The notes beneath the pieces are model-generated. The model saw only the letters and a program-made list of their open reading frames with translations, had not been told where the DNA came from and searched no databases. The translations under genes were made by a program, and so were the position numbers. Of a DNA stretch of 24,814 bases, positions 17,254-24,814 are shown piece after piece; position 1 is the stretch's first letter, and the number at the start of each line of letters is the position of its first letter. The DNA is from CBFFRJ01 sp051486985 (GTDB taxonomy: Bacteria > Pseudomonadota > Gammaproteobacteria > Enterobacterales > Enterobacteriaceae). The stretch is taken from assembly GCF_051486985.1 (NCBI RefSeq), contig NZ_JAHVDV010000047.1, positions 1 to 24,814 on the forward strand, given 5' to 3'.

Positions 17254-19857
17254 TCACGTCACCGGTTGCTGTTCCGCCACGCCACGCTCGGGGCGGCGCG
17301 GAACGAACGACACAATCCAGGAAACCAGTACGGTCAGAGACCGGAAAATCATTTTTACCGACGCAGGAGCAAACTCCGCGAGATGGCGATAACCACGGAA
17401 GCCCAGTTTTAAAATATCCAGCAGGCTTTCCAGAGGTTTATCTTCCGGGAAGCTGTCCTGCCACAGTGCCCATGTATCCGCGCGGGCAAAAGTGCACTGA
17501 ACAAAATCAACGTGTTGCTGCGTGGTTAACGGCATCAGCTGAAGCCCGACTTCATTGCCTGACACGCGCACCACCATCGTCGGGAAGGCGTACTCCTGCT
17601 GCCCGCGTTTTAGCAACAGGCGCACTTTTTGTCCTTCAAGCACCTGCGACTGGCCGTTGATTTTGATACCTACGCCGCCATCGGAAAAATCATGCACCGT
17701 GCATGAGAAGAGGTGCCCGTCCTCACGGGCAATGGCCGCTGGCATTGAGATTTCAACGCGGTGCGCACGACGAACCTGTTTACTTTCCACCGACACCGCC
17801 ACCGCGCCGCCAAGGATGATCAGGTTATAAAAGACCCATGCAATACTGACAAAGACGGTGAGAATTTCGTTTTCGGGGCCATAGAAGTAGCGCCAGACCC
17901 CCACCATTACCCCCACAATGTTCAGCAGCACCAGGTAGATGTAAGGACGCGAGATCACCCAGTCGACATACTCTTCTTCCACAAGGCCACCTTTCGCGGT
18001 GACGTTAAACTTGCCCTTGTGCGGGTTAAACAGCGCCACCATCGTTGGCGGGGCAATGTACCAGGCCAGCACCGTTTCGTAGATTTCACTCCAGAACGAG
18101 TGACGATATTTACCCTGAATCCTGGAGTTAGTGAGGCTTGCGTGGATCATGTGCGGCAGAACAAAGAGCGCAATCATGATGGCTGGCGCATAAATGATGT
18201 AAGCATGGAGCAGCAGAAAGGCTAACGGTGCCGTCAGAAAGACCAGCCGGGGAATACCCGACATAAAGTGCAGCATGGCATTAACGTAGCAAAGGCGCTG
18301 CGCCAGCTTCAGACCTTTACCAAACAGGGGGTTATCGAGCCTGAAAATCTGTACCATGCCACGGGCCCAGCGAATACGCTGACCGATATGCGCGGACAGG
18401 CTTTCCGTCGCCAGCCCGGCTGCCTGCGGGATCCGCATATAGGCTGACGTATGACCACGGCGGTGTAAACGCAGCGAGGTGTGCGCATCTTCGGTGACCG
18501 TCTCAACGGCAATGCCGCCGATTTCATCCAGCGGACCACGGCGGATCACAGCACAGGAGCCGCAGAAGAAGGTCGCATCCCACATGTCATTCCCGTCCTG
18601 CACCAGTCCATAGAACAACGTCCCTTCGTTAGGCGTTTTGCGAAAACGTCCGAGGTTGCGTTCAAAGGGATCGGGCGAGAAGAAGTGGTGCGGCGTCTGC
18701 ATCATCGCCAGATCCTTTTCCTTGATGAACCAGCCCATCGTCATCTGCAGGAAAGAGCGGGTGGGTACGTGGTCGCAGTCAAAGATGGACACAAAGTCGC
18801 CTTTGGCATATTTGAGCGCGTTATTGATATTCCCCGCTTTTGCATGTTCGTGTGTCGTACGGGCGATGTACTCCACACCGACCCTCTGCGCGAACTGGCG
18901 AAACTCCTCACGTCCGCCGTCGTCCAGTATCCAGATTTTGAGTTTATCTTTCGGCCAGTCGATGCCCAGTGCGGCATAAATAGTATTTTTAACGACGTTC
19001 AGGTCTTCATTATAAGTGGGCACGAAAATGTCTACGGCAGGCCACAGAGTCATATCTTTTGGCATAGGCACCGGCTGACGATTAAGCGGCCAGACGACCT
19101 GAAAATAGCCCAGCACCAGCACTATCCAGGCATAGGTTTCTGCGAAGAGCAGGACCAGGCCACACACCAGGCTGACCGGATCGTTCCAGTTTAGCGTTGA
19201 GGTATAGCGCCACCAGATGTAACGGCAGGAGACGGTAAGCGAGAGCACAATCAGCATCAGGGCCGCAAATCGTCCGGGGATACGCCGCACGAGGAGCGCT
19301 GCGCCCCAGAGTAAAACCAAAAAGATGAACTGAGACAAAGGGTTAAACGGCTGGGTAATACAGAGCAGGGCCAGAATCAGCGAGATGGTCACGATAATAC
19401 CCAGAATCACGCGCCGCGCCCCCTTGCTTAAATGGCCCAGCTCTTTCTGGTTGTCGAGGTGGCGGGTCTGGTCGGTCACCCGGCCCGGCAGGTTATCGAG
19501 CCAGCGATGGTAGCGCTCGCGCAATGAACGTGTACGGGTAAATCGGGCAGGCCGCGCCTCATGGTGTCCGCGCCGTGGCCGGGCTACCAACAGCCACAGG
19601 GCCTGTAGCAGGTAGCGCGCCGGATCGAGCGGACGCGGGCGGTCAGGGTTGATATGGGGAAATAAGGTCGCGTGTTGCGCCCGTATAGCCTGCCAGCGCG
19701 GCCGCTCAAGGGGAATAAATAACCAGGCCATGATAACCCAGAAACAGCCACACGCGGCGCTAAACCCCGGCGCCTGATGACGGCGATAGTGTTGGTAACG
19801 CTCGCTTAACCGGGCGTAAACCGGGGGGATTAATAGCCAGGCGGCAGGTTGACTCAT
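17254..19857 (-). CDS. bcsA: BcsA, cellulose synthase catalytic subunit (GT2, PilZ)
   Basis: This 867-aa inner-membrane protein (E. coli: 872) polymerises UDP-glucose into beta-1,4-glucan and threads it across the membrane. Helices at about 30-50 and 150-250 precede the GT2 domain. That domain has DDG (D312, D313), DCD (360-362), FFCGS, TED (455-457; D457 is the catalytic base) and QRIRW (493-497). More helices follow, then the PilZ domain with R696xxxR700 and D723xS725xxG728, the complete c-di-GMP binding signature, so allosteric activation should work. The start overlaps the bcsQ stop as ATGA, giving translational coupling. The C terminus is short and polar. Confidence 0.98.
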   Translation of the reverse strand: MSQPAAWLLIPPVYARLSERYQHYRRHQAPGFSAACGCFWVIMAWLFIPLERPRWQAIRAQHATLFPHINPDRPRPLDPARYLLQALWLLVARPRRGHHEARPARFTRTRSLRERYHRWLDNLPGRVTDQTRHLDNQKELGHLSKGARRVILGIIVTISLILALLCITQPFNPLSQFIFLVLLWGAALLVRRIPGRFAALMLIVLSLTVSCRYIWWRYTSTLNWNDPVSLVCGLVLLFAETYAWIVLVLGYFQVVWPLNRQPVPMPKDMTLWPAVDIFVPTYNEDLNVVKNTIYAALGIDWPKDKLKIWILDDGGREEFRQFAQRVGVEYIARTTHEHAKAGNINNALKYAKGDFVSIFDCDHVPTRSFLQMTMGWFIKEKDLAMMQTPHHFFSPDPFERNLGRFRKTPNEGTLFYGLVQDGNDMWDATFFCGSCAVIRRGPLDEIGGIAVETVTEDAHTSLRLHRRGHTSAYMRIPQAAGLATESLSAHIGQRIRWARGMVQIFRLDNPLFGKGLKLAQRLCYVNAMLHFMSGIPRLVFLTAPLAFLLLHAYIIYAPAIMIALFVLPHMIHASLTNSRIQGKYRHSFWSEIYETVLAWYIAPPTMVALFNPHKGKFNVTAKGGLVEEEYVDWVISRPYIYLVLLNIVGVMVGVWRYFYGPENEILTVFVSIAWVFYNLIILGGAVAVSVESKQVRRAHRVEISMPAAIAREDGHLFSCTVHDFSDGGVGIKINGQSQVLEGQKVRLLLKRGQQEYAFPTMVVRVSGNEVGLQLMPLTTQQHVDFVQCTFARADTWALWQDSFPEDKPLESLLDILKLGFRGYRHLAEFAPASVKMIFRSLTVLVSWIVSFVPRRPERGVAEQQPVT

Positions 19858-20618
19858 GGCGCTACCCCCGGGGGATCACCTTTCTGAGCGCGTGGGGTGG
19901 CACAATGTAACAGACACCAGTTTGCCAACGTCAGGATCTCTTCGGCTGCCAGAGCATCAGCCCGGTATTCACCTAACGGCTGTTTAGCCCCCAGACACTC
20001 GACCATCGCCTCATCGCGATGGATGACCGTGTGCAGCAAACGTGGCTGGCTCTGCAACCAGACCTGGTAGAGGTCATCCTGCATTTGGCTGCCGATGCGA
20101 AAGTCATTAATCAGAATATGTGCCCCCGCCGGCAGGGGCTGTTGATGCAGACGGACATGACAGTTAGTGTCCGGCTTAACCACCACCAGAGTATGGTCGC
20201 AATGCGCAAGAAACTGGCGAGTTAACGCTGAAAACCCATGCGGCAGATCAACCAGTACCCAACTGTAATGGTGCTGTGATTGCAGGGTGTGCAAAATGTG
20301 GGTGAAGTGGCTCAGGGCGTCGTGCAGCAGGTGGCTGTTTTCCCACTCCCCTGCCGTCAGGCGGCCAAACGGAAGAATATCGAGGCTGGAGGTATACCGC
20401 ATACCGGCATCGCGCCAGTCCTCGCTATCCAGCATGGCACGCGCCCAGCCCTGTTCCCGCTCGAATTCAACGTTGAATGACAGACGCAGGAGGTTATCGG
20501 GGCAGGCATCCACCACGAGCACGGATTCGCCAAGAACCTGTAATGCCCAACCGAGTGCGGCAGTAATGGATGTTGTGCCTACACCGCCGCGCACCCCTTG
20601 TAACCCCAATACGGCCAT
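19854..20618 (-). CDS. bcsQ: BcsQ, MinD/ParA-like ATPase of the cellulose system
   Basis: This 254-aa protein (E. coli: 250) is related to MinD/ParA ATPases. The P-loop is variant: VRGGVGTTS (9-17) has R10 and T15 where canonical deviant Walker motifs have lysines, as in other BcsQ proteins. D37 in VVDACPDN fits the conserved switch aspartate. BcsQ is needed for cellulose synthesis and polar localisation in E. coli, working in a complex with BcsR and BcsE. Codon 6 is a Leu codon, so the nonsense mutation that silences K-12 strains is absent. It lies 11 nt after bcsR and shares ATGA with bcsA. Confidence 0.96.
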   Translation of the reverse strand: MAVLGLQGVRGGVGTTSITAALGWALQVLGESVLVVDACPDNLLRLSFNVEFEREQGWARAMLDSEDWRDAGMRYTSSLDILPFGRLTAGEWENSHLLHDALSHFTHILHTLQSQHHYSWVLVDLPHGFSALTRQFLAHCDHTLVVVKPDTNCHVRLHQQPLPAGAHILINDFRIGSQMQDDLYQVWLQSQPRLLHTVIHRDEAMVECLGAKQPLGEYRADALAAEEILTLANWCLLHCATPRAQKGDPPGVAP

Positions 20619-20629
20619 CCACAGCTCCC

Positions 20630-20818
20630 TTATGGTTGTCGCGCTAATTCGGCAAGGAGTGGCCAGCGTTTAATAGCCGCAGCCAACTGTTCTCGCTGAG
20701 AAATATCGGCATAATCAATTTCAGGTAATGAAAATGCCTTACTCAGCGCCAGAAAGTCGTTTTGAAATGTATAACCCAGGGTCGTATCACCTTGAGTTTT
20801 AGGCTTTTCACTATGCAT
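20630..20818 (-). CDS. bcsR: BcsR, small regulatory subunit of cellulose synthesis
   Basis: This is a 62-aa protein when started at the ATG at 20818 (MHSEKPKTQ), the same length as E. coli BcsR (YhjR). An upstream in-frame ATG at 20866 would add 16 residues (MLRMYVCFLFKG) with no family match. The core, with SLPEIDYADISQREQ and KRWPLLAELA, is strongly conserved. BcsR binds BcsQ and stabilises the BcsR-Q-E assembly that raises cellulose output. The ribosome site AAGGGA lies a little far (about 12-13 nt) from the chosen ATG. It is the first gene of the minus-strand operon, divergent from bcsE. Confidence 0.92.
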   Translation of the reverse strand: MHSEKPKTQGDTTLGYTFQNDFLALSKAFSLPEIDYADISQREQLAAAIKRWPLLAELARQP

Positions 20819-20992
20819 TTCAGGCCCGATCCCTTTGAAGAGAAAACATACATACATTCTTAGCAATCGTATTTGCCAGGGAAAAAAATTTTACACGCCA
20901 AATCTGATGTTCTTTAATTTCAATGTTAGGTTTATTTCTTCGCTTTCGCTAGTAAACTGATATACAGATTAATTACAAAGTAGAGGGACACC
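20819..20992. promoter_or_regulatory. Divergent bcsR/bcsE promoter region
   Basis: This is an AT-rich 174-bp gap between the two cellulose operons. For bcsE an extended -10, TG (20958-20959), A, TATACA (20961-20966), would start RNA near 20973, 20 nt before the GTG. It has no good -35. For bcsR only weak boxes are seen, for example TAAAAT on the minus strand near 20888-20893, so I assign no promoter there. Known control in E. coli is complex, and no operator is visible to me. Confidence 0.5.
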
Positions 20993-22555
20993 GTGACCCC
21001 CATATTTTCTATTGGCATCCGCTCATTATGGGACGAACTGCGTCACATGCCAGCAGGCGGTGTCTGGTGGATTAATGCCGATCGCGAGCAGGACGCAATA
21101 AGACTTATGAATCAGACGCTTGCATCGCAGGCTGACGACAGTCGGGTAGCGGTGACCGGAATGGGTTACGATCTTCGTAAAATCATCGAATTAGATCGAG
21201 ATCACGGGCCGGAAAAAATACGCTTATTTTCCATGCCCGCTACTGAGAATGGTCTATACTTTTTCACCCGCGATTTATTGTCTACATTTGAGCCTGAAAA
21301 TTATTTACTTATCCTTATTTGTGCAAATAACGCGTGGCAGAATATATCGGCTGAGAAGTTGCATGAGTGGATTAAAAAAACGCATGAGTGGGCGAAATAT
21401 CATAATTGCTCCTTACTGGTATTAAATCCCGCCACGAACAGTGACAGACAGTCATCCATATTGATGAGTGAGTATCGCTCTCTATTTGGGTTGGCCAGTT
21501 TACGCTATCAGAGTGAAACATATCTGTACGACGTGGCCTGGTGGTGTAATCAGAAAGGCGTCAGTGCCCGTCAGCAACTTATTCTGGAAAACCACAACAA
21601 CGGCTGGCAATTAGCCCAGCAGGAAGAGACGACAATACAGCCACGCAGCGATGAGAAGCGCGTGCTGAGTAACGTTACCGTCCTGGAAGGTGCGCCTGCA
21701 CTTTCTGAACACTGGATGCTTTTTGAAACCAATGAAGCCATGTTCAATGAGGCACGACTGGCGCAGGCTGCGACCATCATCTTTGCCCTCAGGCAGAACA
21801 ATCAGATTGAAACCATCGCCCGGCAGATCCACGCTTTGCGTCGTCAGCGTGGGAGCGCATTGAAAATCATTGTGCGTGAAACGCAGGCCAGCCTGCGGGC
21901 CACGGATGAGCGATTGTTACTGGGGTGCGGGGCCAATATGGTTATTCCCTGGAATGCTCCCCTCTCCCGTTGCCTGACGCTGGTCGAAAGCGTGCAGGGT
22001 CAGCAGTTTACCCGCCACGTCCCGGAAGATATCACCACGCTTCTCTCTATGACCCAGCCGCTTAAGTTACGCGGTTATCTGCCGTGGGAGACCTTCAATG
22101 AAGCGGTGAGCAATATGGTGAATAACCCGCTGTTGCCGCCGGACAGTAAAGGGATACTGGTCGCACTGCGTCCGGCTCCGGGGATTCGCGTTGAGCAAGC
22201 GCTCACTTTATGCAGACCAAACCGCGTCGGCGATATTGTCACCATCGGCGATAACCGGCTGATCATGTTTTTATCGTTCTGTCGGGTAAACGATCTTGAT
22301 ACCGCGCTAAACCATATTTTCCCGTTACCTACGACAGATATTTTCTCGAATCGAACGATCTGGTTTGAAGATACCCAGATTACCGGCGAACTGGTGCTGA
22401 TGCGCGAAATCGAACCGGAAAAATGGGGCAAACCGCTGCCCATCGTGACCAGGGAGACGAAAAAAGTGATTAACGCCGAGCATGACGGTCACGCCTGGCG
22501 TCATATTCCTGAACCGTTGCGATTATTAGCGGAAGAGACGGAGCGTTCACTATGA
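20993..22555 (+). CDS. bcsE: BcsE, c-di-GMP-binding cellulose regulator
   Basis: This 520-aa protein (E. coli: 523) starts with GTG preceded by AGAGGGA, giving TPIFSIGIRSLWDELRHMPAGG, which aligns with the family N terminus. It has three parts: an N-terminal NTPase-like domain, a receiver-like domain, and a C-terminal degenerate GGDEF (GIL) domain. The c-di-GMP site RxGD is R411-V-G-D414 within CRPNRVGD, and a second RxxD, R302-A-T-D305, lies in the preceding domain. Both are conserved. BcsE is required for full cellulose synthesis, docks on BcsF at the membrane and binds BcsR-BcsQ. Its stop codon overlaps the bcsF start as ATGA. Confidence 0.96.
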   Translation: MTPIFSIGIRSLWDELRHMPAGGVWWINADREQDAIRLMNQTLASQADDSRVAVTGMGYDLRKIIELDRDHGPEKIRLFSMPATENGLYFFTRDLLSTFEPENYLLILICANNAWQNISAEKLHEWIKKTHEWAKYHNCSLLVLNPATNSDRQSSILMSEYRSLFGLASLRYQSETYLYDVAWWCNQKGVSARQQLILENHNNGWQLAQQEETTIQPRSDEKRVLSNVTVLEGAPALSEHWMLFETNEAMFNEARLAQAATIIFALRQNNQIETIARQIHALRRQRGSALKIIVRETQASLRATDERLLLGCGANMVIPWNAPLSRCLTLVESVQGQQFTRHVPEDITTLLSMTQPLKLRGYLPWETFNEAVSNMVNNPLLPPDSKGILVALRPAPGIRVEQALTLCRPNRVGDIVTIGDNRLIMFLSFCRVNDLDTALNHIFPLPTTDIFSNRTIWFEDTQITGELVLMREIEPEKWGKPLPIVTRETKKVINAEHDGHAWRHIPEPLRLLAEETERSL

Positions 22556-22749
22556 TGTCTGTGGCTGACATTGTTCAGCTCGTGGTGCTCTGCGCGCTGA
22601 TTTTCTTTCCGCTAGGGTATCTCGCGCGTCACTGGCTGCACCGTATTCGCATCATTCTACGAATAATGTTTACGAGACCCCGGTATGTGAAACCGGCGGG
22701 CACTCTGCGCCGTACACCGCTTGTCAAGGCAGACCGAAAACATGACTAA
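22552..22749 (+). CDS. bcsF: BcsF, single-span membrane peptide that recruits BcsE
   Basis: This 65-aa protein (E. coli: 63) has one membrane helix at about residues 5-25 (IVQLVVLCALIFFPLGY), then a basic cytosolic tail with the conserved block RPRYVKPAGTLRRT. BcsF anchors BcsE at the membrane next to the synthase. The start is ATGA-overlapped with bcsE; a second ATG at 22555 is equally possible and would remove one residue. The 3' end overlaps bcsG by 8 bp, so bcsEFG is a tightly coupled operon. Confidence 0.95.
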   Translation: MMSVADIVQLVVLCALIFFPLGYLARHWLHRIRIILRIMFTRPRYVKPAGTLRRTPLVKADRKHD

Positions 22750-24427
22750 TCAATCCTTTACCGCTTCTTCGCCCTCGCCGCTTTGGCAATACTGGCGGGG
22801 TCTTTCCGGCTGGAACTTCTATTTTCTGGTGAAGTTCGGTTTGTTGTGGGCAGGTTATCTTAATTTTCATCCGCTGCTGAACCTGGTGTTCATGGCATTT
22901 TTGCTGATGCCCATCCCCAGACGCAGTTTGCATCGCTTACGTCACTGGATTGCTATCCCGATTGGCTTTGGCCTGTTCTGGCATGATACCTGGCTGCCAG
23001 GCCCGCAAAGCATGATGAGTCAGGGGAGTCAGGTGGCAGGGTTTAGCGCCGACTATCTTCTGGATCTGGTGACGCGTTTTATTAACTGGGAAATGATTGG
23101 CGCGATCTTTGTCCTGCTTGTCGCCTGGCTGTTTCTCTCGCAGTGGCTTCGCGTTACCGTCTTTGTGGTGGCAATTATGGTCTGGCTCAACGTGCTGACG
23201 ATTGCCGGCCCGGCTTTTACCTTATGGCCCGGCGCACAGACGGGGGGGACTGTCGCGACAACGGGTGGCACCGCCGCGCCTACGGTTGCCACGACAGGAG
23301 CGGGCACCGCGCCGGTGGTCGGGGGTATTCCGGCACAGACTGCGCCGCCTACGTCAGAGAACCTGAACGCGTGGCTCGCCAGCTTCTATGCCGCCGAGGA
23401 GAAACGCCAGACGCCGTTTCCGTCACAGCTGGCGGCCGATGCGCAGCCCTTCGATCTGCTGGTGATTAATATTTGTTCCCTCTCCTGGGCCGATATTGAG
23501 GCTTCGGGCCTGTCATCGCATCCGCTCTGGCAGCACTTTGATATCGTCTTTAAACAATTTAACGCCGCTACGGCTTACAGTGGCCCGGCTGCAATACGTC
23601 TGCTGCGCGCCAGCTGCGGCCAGACATCTCACAAAAATCTCTACCAGCCTGCGGGTGCGCAATGTTATCTGTTTGATAATCTGGCAAAACTGGGCTTTAC
23701 CCAGCAGCTGATGATGGATCATAACGGCGTCTTCGGCGATTTTCTTAAAGAGGTGCGTGAGAACGGTGGCATGCAGGCACCGTTGATGAACCAGGCTGGC
23801 CTGCCGCCGGTGCTGCTCTCCTTCGACGGCTCGCCAGTGTATGACGACACGGCGGTACTGAATCGCTGGATGGAGAGTGAAGCCACGCAACAGGGACATC
23901 GCACCGCGACCTTCTATAACCTGCTGCCGTTACATGACGGAAACCACTACCCAGGTGTGCGGCAGTCGGCGGACTATAAAATCCGTGCGCAGAAGATGTT
24001 TGATGAGCTGGATGCATTTTTCACCCAGTTAGAAAAATCCGGCCGCAAAGTGATGGTCGTTATGGTGCCGGAACACGGTGCTGCGCTGCAGGGCGATAAA
24101 ATGCAGGTATCGGGTTTACGTGATATTCCAAGCCCGTCTATCACCCACGTGCCGACGGCGATCAAATTCTTTGGTATGAAGACGCCACACCAGGGAGCGC
24201 CGATTGAAATCAATCAACCGAGCAGTTTCCTGGCCATATCAGAACTGGTGGTGCGTGTGCTGGACGGTAAGATTTTCACCGAGGACAGCGTGAACTGGGA
24301 TCAACTGACCAGCGGCCTGCCACAGACGGCGCCGGTATCGGAGAATGCGAATGCGGTGGTGATTCAGTACCAGAACAAGCCGTATGTTCGTCTGAACGGC
24401 GGGGACTGGGTACCGTATCCGCAGTAG
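22742..24427 (+). CDS. bcsG: BcsG, phosphoethanolamine transferase for cellulose
   Basis: This is a 561-aa protein from the ATG at 22742; an in-frame TTG at 22721 would add 7 residues and is less likely. E. coli BcsG is 559 aa. The N-terminal membrane domain has several helices. A Thr/Gly/Ala-rich linker follows, and then a periplasmic alkaline-phosphatase-like domain. The expected zinc and catalytic residues are present, shifted by two from E. coli: C245 in NICSLSW, S280 in YSGPAAIR (nucleophile) and E444-H445 in VPEHG. It transfers phosphoethanolamine to glucose units, giving pEtN-cellulose, which strengthens the curli-cellulose matrix. The linker DNA contains a run of seven G (23242-23248). 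Confidence 0.97.
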   Translation: MTNQSFTASSPSPLWQYWRGLSGWNFYFLVKFGLLWAGYLNFHPLLNLVFMAFLLMPIPRRSLHRLRHWIAIPIGFGLFWHDTWLPGPQSMMSQGSQVAGFSADYLLDLVTRFINWEMIGAIFVLLVAWLFLSQWLRVTVFVVAIMVWLNVLTIAGPAFTLWPGAQTGGTVATTGGTAAPTVATTGAGTAPVVGGIPAQTAPPTSENLNAWLASFYAAEEKRQTPFPSQLAADAQPFDLLVINICSLSWADIEASGLSSHPLWQHFDIVFKQFNAATAYSGPAAIRLLRASCGQTSHKNLYQPAGAQCYLFDNLAKLGFTQQLMMDHNGVFGDFLKEVRENGGMQAPLMNQAGLPPVLLSFDGSPVYDDTAVLNRWMESEATQQGHRTATFYNLLPLHDGNHYPGVRQSADYKIRAQKMFDELDAFFTQLEKSGRKVMVVMVPEHGAALQGDKMQVSGLRDIPSPSITHVPTAIKFFGMKTPHQGAPIEINQPSSFLAISELVVRVLDGKIFTEDSVNWDQLTSGLPQTAPVSENANAVVIQYQNKPYVRLNGGDWVPYPQ

Positions 24428-24436
24428 TGTGGTTGA

Positions 24437-24560
24437 CATGCAAAACCGAGTACGTTTTTCTTGCTCGCCCCATTGGGGTGAGGGCCGGGGAGAGGGGAAC
24501 AGTGGGTGACAGGCTCAAAGGGTTCCGCTTACCTTCGGTGGAATCGTTCCGTTCACCTCA
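24437..24560 (+). repeat. Composite REP-type repeat, right flank unit 1
   Basis: First of two direct units, period 124 bp. It reads CATGC, AAAACCGAG, a T-rich run, the hairpin CTCGCCCC (24464-24471), loop ATT, GGGGTGAG (24475-24482), GGGGAACAGTGGGTGAC, and ends with a GTGGAATCGTTCCGTTCACC block (24538-24557). It begins 9 bp after the bcsG stop codon. There is no T-run after the hairpin, so it is not a classical terminator. Confidence 0.8.
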
Positions 24561-24703
24561 CATGCGAAACCGGGCTCGCTTTTCTCCCTCGCCCCTTTGG
24601 GGAGAGGGCCGGGGTGAGGGGAACAGTGGGTGACTGGCTTAAAGGGTTTCAGCCGTAAAAAGCGCGGTTCCGCTGACCTCCGGTGGAATGGTTCCGTTCA
24701 CCT
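24561..24703 (+). repeat. Composite REP-type repeat, right flank unit 2
   Basis: A second copy of the preceding unit. CATGCGAAACCGGG is followed by the hairpin CCCTCGCCCC (24586-24595), loop TTT, GGGGAGAGGG (24599-24608), and the GGGGAACAGTGGGTGAC tail. It differs by an insertion of about 20 bp near 24649-24675 before the closing GTGGAATGGTTCCGTTCACC block (24683-24702). It closely resembles 565-650 at the other end of the window. Confidence 0.8.
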
Positions 24704-24814
24704 CATGTGCCGCGCTTCCATGCAGCACCCTCCCCCGTGAACGTGTTAAGGGCGTTCTCCGCCACGCCCTTAACAATCCCGGCTCCCGGCACGAAAACTG
24801 CCGCTTCGCGGTGA
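24683..24814 (-). repeat. Multi-hairpin structured repeat element, right copy (truncated by window end)
   Basis: Read on the minus strand from 24814, this copy repeats the order of the left element. Hairpin CCGC-GAA-GCGG (24811-24801) is followed by a TTTTC run, GCCGGGAGCC and a perfect 12-bp stem (24775-24764 with 24755-24744) with loop GGCGGAGA. Then come CGTTCACGGG and, further on, GGTGAACGGAACCATTCCAC. The stem sequence differs at 6 of 12 positions from the left copy, and all changes are compensated. The part equivalent to 38-170 of the left copy would lie beyond the window. Confidence 0.75.

Noticed and set aside
17228..17257. GTG at 17257 as the bcsB start
   Set aside because: It overlaps the bcsA stop as GTGA, but puts ten polar residues before the signal peptide and lacks a clear ribosome site; the ATG at 17227 matches the family start.
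24427..24633. 68-aa plus-strand frame after bcsG
   Set aside because: It lies wholly in the tandem composite repeats, and its sequence follows the repeat units.

Overview
The window looks like a chromosomal segment of a member of the Enterobacteriaceae, probably Enterobacter or a near relative. The gene order is the one known from Escherichia coli between yhjG and bcsG, and nearly every protein can be recognised as the full-length counterpart of the E. coli one. The genus is an inference from protein divergence and from the style of the GC-rich repeats. No phage, IS element, CRISPR array, tRNA or rRNA gene was seen.

Layout. Positions 1-659 hold no credible gene but are full of structure: a multi-hairpin element (about 38-299), three REP-like hairpin units of about 61 bp (361-540) and one longer composite repeat (565-650). 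Then, on the minus strand, come yhjG (AsmA family) and pdeH (c-di-GMP phosphodiesterase, behind a near-perfect flagellar sigma-28 promoter). Divergent from pdeH is kdgK, with a KdgR-like operator. A bidirectional terminator separates kdgK from convergent yhjJ (a secreted M16-like protein with a lost zinc motif). Further minus-strand genes are dctA (C4-dicarboxylate transport) and pdeK (membrane HAMP-GGDEF-EAL protein). The rest is the cellulose locus: bcsR-bcsQ-bcsA-bcsB-bcsZ-bcsC on the minus strand and divergent bcsE-bcsF-bcsG on the plus strand. Positions 24428-24814 again hold composite repeats and an inverted, window-truncated copy of the multi-hairpin element.

How it works together. BcsA polymerises UDP-glucose and pushes the glucan through the inner membrane when c-di-GMP binds its PilZ domain. 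BcsB is its periplasmic partner, BcsZ trims glucan, and BcsC carries it over the outer membrane. BcsR, BcsQ, BcsE and BcsF form the cytoplasmic and membrane regulatory module, and BcsG adds phosphoethanolamine to the polymer. PdeH and PdeK remove the same second messenger, so one segment holds both c-di-GMP effectors and c-di-GMP hydrolases. The sigma-28 promoter ties PdeH to the flagellar regulon.

The genes themselves are mostly well-known families. The least explained material is non-coding. An element present in inverted orientation at both ends of the window has a 12-bp stem that differs at half its positions between copies yet stays perfectly paired, under an almost unchanged 8-nt loop. 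The left copy also carries two hairpins whose loops resemble CsrA-binding sites. A second structured region lies in the yhjJ leader.
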